From assembly GCF_010448835.1 (NCBI RefSeq), contig NZ_CP048409.1, forward strand, positions 2,240,001-2,304,000: a DNA stretch of 64,000 bases, given 5' to 3'. Within the stretch, counting starts at the first letter, position 1, and every line of letters starts with the position of its first letter. This DNA comes from Draconibacterium halophilum. Lineage in GTDB: Bacteria; Bacteroidota; Bacteroidia; Bacteroidales; Prolixibacteraceae. The notes beneath the pieces are model-generated. The model did not search any database. It was not told the DNA's origin and saw only the letters and a list, made by a program, of their open reading frames with translations. Both the position numbers and the translations under genes were made by a program. Shown here one piece after another: positions 53,944-62,361 of the stretch.

Positions 53944-55797
53944 TTATCCATCGTTCATCGAAGCAAGAAATTCTTCTGTACTTCTGGTTCGCATCAGTCT
54001 TGTTTTCATAAATTCCATTGCTTCCAATGCATTCATATCGCCAAGGTAGTTGCGCAAAATCCAAAGTTTGTCGAGCATCTCTTTGGAGAACAAAAGATCT
54101 TCGCGACGAGTACTTGATGTTGGAATATCCACCGAAGGGAAAATACGCTTGTTCGACAATTTTCTGTCGAGCTGCAGTTCCATATTACCGGTACCTTTAA
54201 ACTCTTCAAAAATTACTTCATCCATTTTGGATCCGGTTTCAGTAAGAGCCGTGGCCATAATGGTTAACGAACCGCCTTGTTCAATGTTTCTTGCTGCACC
54301 AAAGAAACGTTTTGGTTTATGTAAAGCATTGGCATCAACACCACCCGAAAGTACTTTCCCCGATGCAGGTTGAACGGTGTTGTAAGCACGTGCCAAACGT
54401 GTAATCGAGTCTAAAAGGATAACCACATCGTGGCCACATTCTGTCATTCGTTTTGCTTTTTCCAATACAATGTTAGCCACTTTAACGTGTTTGTCTGCCG
54501 GCTCATCAAAAGTTGATGCAATAACTTCGGCATGTACGCTACGTGCCATATCTGTAACCTCTTCCGGACGTTCGTCGATCAAAAGTACGATCATATAAAC
54601 TTCCGGGTGATTGGCTGCAATTGCATTGGCAATATCTTTCAGTAATACTGTTTTACCCGTTTTGGGCTGTGCAACAATCAAACCTCGCTGACCTTTACCA
54701 ATTGGTGCAAACATATCAACAATTCGTGTTGAAATGTTGTCGTGGCCATTTCCTGTAAGATTAAATTTTTCATCAGGAAATAAAGGAGTTAAGTGTTCGA
54801 AAGGTATGCGGTCGCGAATAAATTCAGGGCTTCGTCCGTTAATCTCCTGCACTTTAATTAATGGGAAATATTTTTCTCCTTCTTTTGGTGGGCGAACAGT
54901 ACCTCTAACCGTATCGCCGGTTTTAAGACCAAAAAGTTTTATTTGCGATTGTGACACATAAATATCATCAGGCGAATTCAAATAATTGTAATCCGATGAA
55001 CGTAAGAAACCGTAACCATCTGCCAAAATCTCTAAAACACCGGTATTGGTAATAATACCTTCAAACTCGAATTGACGTTGTTTTTGGCGATTTCCCTGAT
55101 GTTGGTTTTGTTGTTGGTTTCTATTTTGTGGTCTTTGGCGGTCGTCTTTTCCACCACTATTTTGTTTTTGCTGGTTTTGCTGAGATTGTTGATTTCTTTG
55201 CTGACCACCACGTTGTTGCGGTTGCTGCTGCTCTTTTTGTGGCTGCTCTTTTTGTTTTTGAACTTTTACTACAGGTTTTTGCTGCTCTTGTTTCTTTTCA
55301 GGAGCTTGTTCCTGCTGAGGGGCTACTTTGGGTTCCTCTTGTTTTTCAGCGTTTTCAACTTTTTGTGGTTTTTGAGCTTTCTCATCCTCGGGAGCTTTCT
55401 CTCTGTTAAAGCCTTTTATAATGGCTTTAATCTGGTCCTGACGAGTTTGAAAATTATCGTCATGTTTTTTGTCACCTTGTTTCTTTTTAGGACCCGAACC
55501 CACTTTTTCTCGCTTAACGGTCTCTACCCTTTGGCGTGGTCGTTTTGAACGGCGCGTTTCATCGGTATTCTGAGGATCTCTATCGATTTGTTTATGACGA
55601 TTACCAGCTCCTCCTTTTTCTTCTTTAGGAGAATTCTTTGGGCCTTTCTTTTCAGCCTCAAGAACAGCTTGTGTATCTAAAATTTTATAAATGAGATCCT
55701 GCTTTTTGTAGGATTCTACACGTTTAATTTTGAGCTCTTTAGCGATCTCTTTTAATTCAGGAACAAGTTTCTTGTTCAGTTCTAAAATATCATACAT
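53944..55797 (-). CDS. rho: Transcription termination factor Rho with long disordered insertion
   Basis: The 617-residue protein has a Rho_N start (MYDILELNKKLVPELKEIAKEL). A low-complexity insertion rich in Gln, Lys, Arg and Glu follows, about residues 50-245, with runs of EKKQEQQKP type. Then comes the RNA-binding domain, and the helicase core with GLIVAQPKTGKT (P-loop), LLIDERPEEVTDM and SGGVDANALHKPKRFFGAARN (Q loop, R loop). E. coli Rho is about 420 residues. It terminates untranslated RNA. The insertion is seen in other Bacteroidota and may promote phase separation or RNA loading; that is inference here. Confidence 0.96.
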   Translation of the reverse strand: MYDILELNKKLVPELKEIAKELKIKRVESYKKQDLIYKILDTQAVLEAEKKGPKNSPKEEKGGAGNRHKQIDRDPQNTDETRRSKRPRQRVETVKREKVGSGPKKKQGDKKHDDNFQTRQDQIKAIIKGFNREKAPEDEKAQKPQKVENAEKQEEPKVAPQQEQAPEKKQEQQKPVVKVQKQKEQPQKEQQQPQQRGGQQRNQQSQQNQQKQNSGGKDDRQRPQNRNQQQNQHQGNRQKQRQFEFEGIITNTGVLEILADGYGFLRSSDYNYLNSPDDIYVSQSQIKLFGLKTGDTVRGTVRPPKEGEKYFPLIKVQEINGRSPEFIRDRIPFEHLTPLFPDEKFNLTGNGHDNISTRIVDMFAPIGKGQRGLIVAQPKTGKTVLLKDIANAIAANHPEVYMIVLLIDERPEEVTDMARSVHAEVIASTFDEPADKHVKVANIVLEKAKRMTECGHDVVILLDSITRLARAYNTVQPASGKVLSGGVDANALHKPKRFFGAARNIEQGGSLTIMATALTETGSKMDEVIFEEFKGTGNMELQLDRKLSNKRIFPSVDIPTSSTRREDLLFSKEMLDKLWILRNYLGDMNALEAMEFMKTRLMRTRSTEEFLASMNDG

Positions 55798-56132
55798 TAT
55801 TCTATGGTTATAACTTTTCTCGATTAATAATTGTTGAAAAATATTGGAACAATTGACGAGGAGGGTGATTTTCTTTTGAAATCGTGTGCAAGTATAAATA
55901 AATACCCGCTTGTAAACAAAAAATTGAAACTCTTTTTTCTTCCTCTTTCTTATTTTTAAGTAAAATTAAAATTTTTGATTCTTTTGTAAAAAAATATTTC
56001 CCAAATACGATTTAATTTAATCAGTAGAAAGTTCTGATTGTAAATACTATACGTTTAACAGGGCCAAATTGTTTAACTTTATATACAGGAGTTTTATTAA
56101 AATGCTTATAAAAAGTAGAAAAATAATAATTA
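55798..56132. other. Intergenic region upstream of rho
   Basis: It holds the predicted rho promoter at 55889-55920 and an untranslated leader of about 85 bases. The rest, near the methyltransferase gene, is AT-rich without recognisable elements. No small ORF with support was found. Confidence 0.6.
55889..55920 (-). promoter_or_regulatory. Predicted rho promoter
   Basis: On the minus strand, TTTG (55920-55917), 20 bases, TATACTTG (55896-55889), which fits TTTG-N19-21-TAnnTTTG with one mismatch. The transcript would start near 55882 with an 85-base leader. Confidence 0.6.
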
Positions 56133-56726
56133 TTACTTAATTCCTGTTAATCTGATAATTGACGCAAGGCCACGGTGGTAAAGACCTTCATTCAACCGGA
56201 TCTCAGATTTCTGTGTATTTATCATTCTAAAACTACTGAAATCGTTTTTTAATTCTTTTTCATCAAAAAGAAAGCTGATATCCTTAGGTCCTCCTGTATT
56301 TCTGTTAATTTGTTCTTTAGAAAATCCTTCAAGGATTAATGTTCCTCCGGGTTTTAAAAAGGAAGCTAGTTTTTGGTGGACATTGTTACGCATATTTCCC
56401 GGCATATGGGCATATGTCAAACAAATACAATCAAAATAACTTTCTTTAAAGTTGGCATTTTGATAATCTATTACTTCGTAATTGATTGAAATATTATGCT
56501 TATTAGCTAATAGGAGCGCTTTTCTTTTTCCTTCAATACTAGGGTCGAATGCTGTTACTTCCCATCCTAACTTTGCTGCATATACAGCATTTCGGCCTTC
56601 TCCTTCTGCGGGGAACAGTACTTTACCCGGTGCTAGTTTTGGCAATTCCTTTTTCAAAAAATCGTTAGGTGCTTCCCCGTATGCATATTCTGTTGCACTG
56701 TATCTATCGTTCCAAAAATTGTTCAT
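56133..56726 (-). CDS. SAM-dependent methyltransferase, TehB/small-molecule type
   Basis: The 197-residue protein has the class I SAM-binding pattern with KVLFPAEGEGRNAVYAAKLGWEVTAFDPS and DCICLTYAHMP, and a GGTLILEGFS strand. The N-terminal FWNDRYSATEYAYGEAPNDFL is like the tellurite-resistance TehB/thiopurine-like branch. The substrate is unknown. It has about 300 bases of quiet sequence before the next gene on the right. Confidence 0.85.
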   Translation of the reverse strand: MNNFWNDRYSATEYAYGEAPNDFLKKELPKLAPGKVLFPAEGEGRNAVYAAKLGWEVTAFDPSIEGKRKALLLANKHNISINYEVIDYQNANFKESYFDCICLTYAHMPGNMRNNVHQKLASFLKPGGTLILEGFSKEQINRNTGGPKDISFLFDEKELKNDFSSFRMINTQKSEIRLNEGLYHRGLASIIRLTGIK

Positions 56727-57025
56727 TGTTACTAGTTTAAATATAGAGTAAACAAATCATATTCGAAGAGGTTTATTTACGAAATAGACTGGCCACGCTT
56801 CCACTTCATACTCCATCTTGTTAAGTGTCGATGTTTTTTTGCTACTTTCAAAAGCAAATAAGTTTATATTTTATTGGTAAGCCGTAAAAATATACAAGGA
56901 GTTTTTAACCAATCAGAATATTGTTCAGCGCGAAAGGTGTATTGCACGCATGATTATTTCGTCTTGGAGGAAGTCGCATTTTCAAAGAAGCAAATTTGAG
57001 TAAGTTTCATTGAGTACATAAAGAA

Positions 57026-57712
57026 TTATTCATTTTCGTCGCCTCTTTTTGTTTCGATGAGAACGACTCCATTTGCTCCCCTGGAACCATAAATGGCAGA
57101 ACCACCATCTTTTAAAATATCAATACTTTTTACCGTATTAGGGGGGAGGATACTTAATACATTCCCATCCCGCTCAATTCCATCGACTACAATTAATGCG
57201 GCATTGCTACTTCCCAACGTTTTATTTCCGCGGATTATCACTTCATCACCAATTATCTGCACTCCCGAAAATCTGCCCCTTATTAGTTCATACATGTCGG
57301 TATACTTCGAAAAATCATCATTGTCGTCCCTTAAACTTGAAATCGCACTCAATTTATCTTCTTCCTGTACATGTCCATAACCTATAGCTAGTGCTTTCCC
57401 TTTTTCGCCAGGTTTAAGGTGTAAATTAACGGCAACAAATTTTGTATTTTCTTTTAGTTTTACCTTCTGTTTATTGAATCCATGGGCAAAAAAAATCAAT
57501 TTATCTTTGACATTACACGCAACTTTAAATCTCCCCAATGTATCTGTTTTAACTAGCTGTTTAGTACTTTTAACCTGAACTTCCACTCCGGATAGGGGAA
57601 TGTTTTCGAATGTAGTTACTTTGCCCTGAATAGTTCGATCCTGAGCCTGAGTGTTAGTGGCAAACAAAAGAAAAACTAAAAATATTATTTGTGTGAAGAA
57701 ACGGTTATCCAT
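57026..57712 (-). CDS. SusC-like carboxypeptidase-D plus TonB plug protein without a barrel
   Basis: The 228-residue protein has a signal peptide (FLVFLLFATNTQAQD), a CarboxypepD-like domain (GKVTTFENIPLSGVEVQVK, about 28-115), and a plug domain ending PNTVKSIDILKDGGSAIYGSRGANGVVLIETKRG. It stops naturally within 5 codons after the plug, with no barrel downstream in any frame checked. Start, signal and stop are clean, so it is more likely a real short protein than a broken receptor. It could cap or gate a partner barrel. Spacing to the upstream lipoprotein is 285 bases. Confidence 0.78.
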   Translation of the reverse strand: MDNRFFTQIIFLVFLLFATNTQAQDRTIQGKVTTFENIPLSGVEVQVKSTKQLVKTDTLGRFKVACNVKDKLIFFAHGFNKQKVKLKENTKFVAVNLHLKPGEKGKALAIGYGHVQEEDKLSAISSLRDDNDDFSKYTDMYELIRGRFSGVQIIGDEVIIRGNKTLGSSNAALIVVDGIERDGNVLSILPPNTVKSIDILKDGGSAIYGSRGANGVVLIETKRGDENE

Positions 57713-57997
57713 GGTTTATTGGTTTTGGTTATTTATTAAAATCGAATTAAAATTAATGTAAAAAATTGAATTAATTACCTGATTTGTAAAAAATTATGTC
57801 ACTTAAAATAACTGGAAAGGACAAGAGATCCTTTAGAAACAATCTTGCAAGTTGCAATTCGGTATTTATCACGGCAGCAGAAAAGGAAAGAGACACAATT
57901 CATAATTGTTTCATTGTGGCAATGGGTAGTTTCGTGGTGATTCTGATTGTAGCTTTCGAAACATAAACATTTTCAGTTACCGATAGATTATCCTTTT

Positions 57998-58927
57998 TCA
58001 ATTTCCTGTGGTACAGTACTGAACATTCAAATTTACCTGGTAATAATTATATTTTGGTACTTCTATTATAAAGTTGCCAAGTTCTCTTTCTACGATAAAA
58101 TCATTGATAGCTATCGCTTGTTTGTCAAGTGAGTTGAGACCTGCAATTTCTATATTGGCCTCTGAATCTTCAAGCATCCAGTCCTGATAAAAATTAAAAT
58201 ATATTTTTCCATCAGAGAGATATGTATTACCAATTATTTCTCCATTATCGGCATATATTTTTTGGTTGGATGAAGCAATTTGTAAATAATTTATTCCATC
58301 AATAGGTTTTCCGCAATAGGCATTGTGTGGAAAGCAACCGCCTCCTCCTGTTGGATGACAACACACATAAGTAGAGTAGGTTCCCCACCTCTTTACACCA
58401 AATGTTGTACCGGCACTCCACGCCGAAAATAGCTTGCTTGTTTGCTTGTTTAGGAGCAATGCATGTGCAAATATGCAAATTACTTTTCCTTCCAGTAACA
58501 TTTCCGGAATGTCATAAATATCGGATAATTTTATTGAAAAGGTGTAGGTTGATTGTCCACTCGTTTTGTAATCAAATTTACCAGGAATTGGAATGTTCTT
58601 CCTGTTTTTAGGTACCTTCTTCGGATCAGTTCCAATCCATAGTTGCACTTCACGTATTGAATAAGAACTGCCAGGTACAAATTCAATTTCTAACTTCGAG
58701 TCTCTGTTGGATACTACCAGGTTTCCTACAGTTGTTCTTTTTTCAGAAAATAATGGAATCCATGCCGGATCGCAATCCGGCTGCAAGCGAGTGCTTTTTA
58801 AAACAAGATTTTCGCTGGCGACGTCGGCAGGTAATTCAATATTTAAGTCGGTTAGATCTTCACTTGTGCAGCTCAACATAAAACTTATCAAAAGCAAAGC
58901 GGAGAAAGAAATGATGTTGTGTTTCAT
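57998..58927 (-). CDS. Cysteine-containing surface lipoprotein, unknown function
   Basis: The 309-residue protein has a lipobox MLSC at about residue 19. Beta-rich segments follow (SIREVQLWIGTDPKK, YTFSIKLSDIYDIPEM). In the middle lies WSAGTTFGVKRWGTYSTYVCCHPTGGGGC, with four Cys close together that may form disulfides. It ends VQYCTTGN. I do not recognise a named family. It lies upstream of the plug-only protein on the same strand, which could be coincidence. Confidence 0.7.
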   Translation of the reverse strand: MKHNIISFSALLLISFMLSCTSEDLTDLNIELPADVASENLVLKSTRLQPDCDPAWIPLFSEKRTTVGNLVVSNRDSKLEIEFVPGSSYSIREVQLWIGTDPKKVPKNRKNIPIPGKFDYKTSGQSTYTFSIKLSDIYDIPEMLLEGKVICIFAHALLLNKQTSKLFSAWSAGTTFGVKRWGTYSTYVCCHPTGGGGCFPHNAYCGKPIDGINYLQIASSNQKIYADNGEIIGNTYLSDGKIYFNFYQDWMLEDSEANIEIAGLNSLDKQAIAINDFIVERELGNFIIEVPKYNYYQVNLNVQYCTTGN

Positions 58928-59345
58928 TTTGTTGTGTTTTATTTTCAGTCATCCTCAAATACAGTAATGGGAATTTACTGTGTAACATCTTCAAAAAAAG
59001 GGTTTTATGTTTGCGGAAATATCCAGGCACTTGTTTTTGATTAATAAAACCAGAAACTATTGTCTTTTTAGCGTACCGTATAAAAGACATTTAGTAGAAA
59101 GCTGACTGGTTTTCCTTTTCAGTACTCTCATTAGGATATAAAAGATAAGTGATTCCTGGATATAAGTTTATGTATTGACTATTAAGTTGTTAACAGTAGC
59201 GTATTACAAATAAGATTTTGCCGCTGAAAGCCTTATTTATGAAGCGTTTTGTGAATAAAATAAATTGCACATCAGTGTGAATTTTAAAATACTTATTGTT
59301 AGACACTGTTTCTCTGATTAACGAAAAGTAGAGTATGTTGCGCTT
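58928..59345. other. Intergenic region of about 420 bases
   Basis: AT-rich, between the lipoprotein start and the end of the oxidase gene. A 76-codon minus-strand frame inside it has no signal, no ribosome site and atypical content. I see no terminator stem, tRNA, or repeat. Confidence 0.5.
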
Positions 59346-62267
59346 TTATTTCAGTGCATTATACAGCACCTCCACAGGATGCAATGCAGTTTTGTTTGTT
59401 CCATCTTTTATATGATGACGACATGAAGTTCCCGGTGCAGAAATAATATAATCTTCTTTTGCCGTTCGAACAGCAGGGAAAAGAACCATCTCGCCAATTT
59501 GCATCGAGAGTTCGTAATGTTCTTTTTCGTAGCCAAACGAACCAGCCATTCCACAACAACCGGAAGGAATTTCTTTTACAAAATAGTTTTTCGGTAGTGA
59601 TAACATTTTTTTAGACGGTTCGGTTGAGGCTACTGCCTTTTGCTGGCAATGTCCGTGCAGTAATATATGTTGTTCATCTGCTGTAAAATCTTCTTCACTA
59701 ATATTTCCTTTTTCAATTTCAGTAGCAATAAATTCTTCAAAAAGAAGTGCGTTTTTTGCCAGTTTTTCAGCAGCAGGTTGCTGGTCTTTTTCCACCAACT
59801 CAGGATATTCATCACGGAAAGCCAGAATGGCAGAAGGTTCAATGCCAATTAATGGTGTTTCGTCAGTAATAATGTCTTTCAGAAGATTGATATTCGCAGC
59901 AGCTACTTTTTTTGACGTTCGTACCATTCCCTTCGAGAGGAAAGTACGTCCGCTTTCTTTGGTTTGCGGAATTTTAACTTCGTACCCTAATTTAGTTAGC
60001 AATAGTATGGCTTTAATTCCAATATCGCTTTCGTTGTAATTGGTAAATTCATCGTTAAAGAGATAAATTTTGCCCTTTGTTTCGGCCTCAGGTTTCGGTG
60101 CTCCATTTTCAATCCAACGGTTTAAAGTAATTTTCGACAGCGCCGGAAGTGTCCGTTCAGTAGAAAACCCTATGGTACTTTTCAGCAACGAAGTACGCAT
60201 CATAAAGTTTGAAATGGGGCGAAAAACCATTGCCAGCTTGTTTAAACGGGGGAGGTAACCGATTAAGCGTGAACGCATAGGAATTCCGTGAATATCATAA
60301 TAATTTTGCAGGAATTCGGCTTTTAATTTGGCCATGTCAACATTACTCGGGCACTCCCTTTTGCATGCTTTGCACGAAATACACAGACTTAAAATATCGT
60401 AAATTTCCTGATGATCAAAAAGATCCTTTTTCTCGTTATTGTACAGAAATTCGCGCAAAATATTCGCGCGTCCACGGGTGCTTTTGTCCTCGTCGCGGGT
60501 TGCCATAAAGGTAGGGCAGAGGGTGCCGCCAATAACTTCACTTTTTCGGCAATCGCCCGATCCGTTGCACTTCTCAATGGTACGGAAAAAGCCTTTGTTT
60601 TTCGAGAAATCAAAATAGGTATCCGTTTCAGGAATCGCTTTACCGGGAATTACGCGTAAGCTTTCGGTTATGGGCGGTGTATCGACAATTTTTCCGGGGT
60701 TAAAAATATTATCCGGGTCCCAGGCCGTTTTCACTGATTTTACCATTCGGTAGCATTGATCTCCCAGCATAAATGGGATGAACTTTCCACGAGCTCTTCC
60801 ATCGCCATGTTCGCCACTCATCGAGCCGCGATATTTCTTTACCAGTTTTGCAACTTCGTTCATCAGCGTGTCGAAAAGCTCTACATCTTTTGGATCTTTG
60901 AAGTTTATGAGTGGGCGGAAATGGATTTCTCCGGTGGCAATGTGCGCATAAAACACACTATCTAGGCCTAATTTTTTCAAAACAACTTTTATATCGGCCA
61001 CATAATTGGGCAGGTACTCGGGATGAACAGCTGTGTCTTCAATTCCCGGTACTCCTTTTCGGTCGCCCGGAATATTAGCCAGTAATCCCAGCCCGGCTGT
61101 GCGAAGCGACCAAACACGTTTTATTCTGTCGGCGCCGGTTACCAAAGGATAATGATATCCCAAACCAGCTTCTTTCATTTCTTTTTCAAGTGCGGCTGCT
61201 GTAGCTGTTAATTCTTTTTCGGTCTCAAACGAAAATTCAATCATTAACATGGCACCCGGATCGCCTTCTACAAAAAAGCGGTTTTTAGCCTGCTCTATGT
61301 TTTGTTTAGCCGCCTGCATTACCGGATCGTCCATTAATTCAATGGCAGTTGGTTTGTATTTTAATGCTATCAGGTTAGCCAGTAACGATTCTTCCAGTGT
61401 TTCAAAATGAGCACAAACAAGCCCTTTGAATTTTGGAGGCAGTGGGATTATGTTCAACTTAATTTTTGTAGAGAAGGCCAATGTTCCTTCGGAGCCGGCC
61501 AGAAGCTTGCAGAAATTGAATTTTCCTCCACCTTCGGTAAACGGATTGGCATACATTAATTCGTCGATGGCGTAGCCCATATTTCGCCGGGTAAGTTTTG
61601 GATCGGGGAAATTTTTTACAATCTCTTCCCGGTTTTGATTATTGGAAAGCAGATCGTTAATATTCGAGTAAATTGCTTTTTCCTGCTGATTCGGATTTCC
61701 ATTTAGTTTATCCTGAAATTCTTCTATGCTTAATTCCTTAAATGTCGTTTCCGATCCGTCGCTTAAAATGGCATCAATTTCTAAAACGTGCTGGCGTACA
61801 CTACCGTAAACCAACGAGTGCAAACCGCACGAATTATTGCCCAGCATTCCGCCAATGACACAACGGTTGGCAGTTGATGTTTCCGGTCCAAATTGCAGTC
61901 CCTGCTCAGCCAAAAACAGGTTTAATTCAGCCAGAACAACACCCGGTTCAACAATTACGTAGTTCTCTTCTTTATTGAACTCCAAGATCTTGTTCATGTA
62001 TTTCGAAACGTCGACAACAATTCCATTTCCAACTACCTGACCGGCCAATGATGTACCTGCTCCGCGCGGAATAATATTCGAATTGTTCTCGCGGGCAAAG
62101 GCAATAATCTTTTTAATGTCCTCTTTGTTTTTGGGCTTAGTAACAGCCAGCGGCATTTCTTTGTATTGCGAGGCATCGGTTGAGTAGAGCACCCGTTGTA
62201 CGTTATCAAAATATAGATCGCCCTCGAGTTGGGCTTTAAGTTGGTTGAATTTATTTGTAGTTGCCAT
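59346..62267 (-). CDS. FAD/Fe-S D-lactate (D-2-hydroxyacid) dehydrogenase-like fusion
   Basis: The 973-residue protein joins an N-terminal FAD-linked oxidase (FAD_binding_4: IIPRGAGTSLAGQVVGNGIVVDVS; GGMLGNNSCG), the FAD-oxidase C domain to about 530, a 4Fe-4S dicluster (CISCKACKRECPSNVD, about 627-642) preceded by a Cys-rich segment, and a C-terminal CCG domain (SGCCGMAGSFG, about 900). This layout is GlcD plus GlcF in one chain, as in membrane D-lactate dehydrogenases and YdiJ. D-lactate is the likely substrate because its promoter carries the salvage operator (62299-62318) and MurQ makes D-lactate; D-2-hydroxyglutarate is an alternative. Confidence 0.88.
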   Translation of the reverse strand: MATTNKFNQLKAQLEGDLYFDNVQRVLYSTDASQYKEMPLAVTKPKNKEDIKKIIAFARENNSNIIPRGAGTSLAGQVVGNGIVVDVSKYMNKILEFNKEENYVIVEPGVVLAELNLFLAEQGLQFGPETSTANRCVIGGMLGNNSCGLHSLVYGSVRQHVLEIDAILSDGSETTFKELSIEEFQDKLNGNPNQQEKAIYSNINDLLSNNQNREEIVKNFPDPKLTRRNMGYAIDELMYANPFTEGGGKFNFCKLLAGSEGTLAFSTKIKLNIIPLPPKFKGLVCAHFETLEESLLANLIALKYKPTAIELMDDPVMQAAKQNIEQAKNRFFVEGDPGAMLMIEFSFETEKELTATAAALEKEMKEAGLGYHYPLVTGADRIKRVWSLRTAGLGLLANIPGDRKGVPGIEDTAVHPEYLPNYVADIKVVLKKLGLDSVFYAHIATGEIHFRPLINFKDPKDVELFDTLMNEVAKLVKKYRGSMSGEHGDGRARGKFIPFMLGDQCYRMVKSVKTAWDPDNIFNPGKIVDTPPITESLRVIPGKAIPETDTYFDFSKNKGFFRTIEKCNGSGDCRKSEVIGGTLCPTFMATRDEDKSTRGRANILREFLYNNEKKDLFDHQEIYDILSLCISCKACKRECPSNVDMAKLKAEFLQNYYDIHGIPMRSRLIGYLPRLNKLAMVFRPISNFMMRTSLLKSTIGFSTERTLPALSKITLNRWIENGAPKPEAETKGKIYLFNDEFTNYNESDIGIKAILLLTKLGYEVKIPQTKESGRTFLSKGMVRTSKKVAAANINLLKDIITDETPLIGIEPSAILAFRDEYPELVEKDQQPAAEKLAKNALLFEEFIATEIEKGNISEEDFTADEQHILLHGHCQQKAVASTEPSKKMLSLPKNYFVKEIPSGCCGMAGSFGYEKEHYELSMQIGEMVLFPAVRTAKEDYIISAPGTSCRHHIKDGTNKTALHPVEVLYNALK

Positions 62268-62283
62268 AGTAGTTCGAAAAGTT

Positions 62284-62318
62284 CAAATTTAGCAATAATT
62301 TGTAATTTGTCATACAAA
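62284..62318 (-). promoter_or_regulatory. Oxidase promoter with salvage operator
   Basis: On the minus strand TAAATTTG (62291-62284) is a perfect TAnnTTTG -7 element. Just upstream is TTTGTAATTTGTCATACAAA (62299-62318, plus strand), which matches 18 of 20 bases of the site at 21736. Transcription would start near 62277, about 10 bases before the ATG. The alcohol dehydrogenase gene ends 44 bases away, on the far side of the operator. Confidence 0.75.
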
Positions 62319-62361
62319 TTATTGTACATGATCAGTTTTCTGTTTTTCTGCTTACTTTAAT

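Noticed and set aside
55072..55548. 158-codon plus-strand frame, rich in Leu/Phe/Val
   Set aside because: It is the antisense of the Gln/Lys-rich insertion of Rho; the hydrophobic look comes from reading A-rich codons backwards.
57903..58010. Possible +1 continuation of the lipoprotein for about 36 residues
   Set aside because: An open frame continues past the stop, but the given end CTTGN is natural for such proteins and the extension shows no conservation that I can judge.
58860..59090. 76-codon frame at the start of the lipoprotein gene
   Set aside because: It overlaps the lipoprotein signal region and has atypical composition and no supporting motif.
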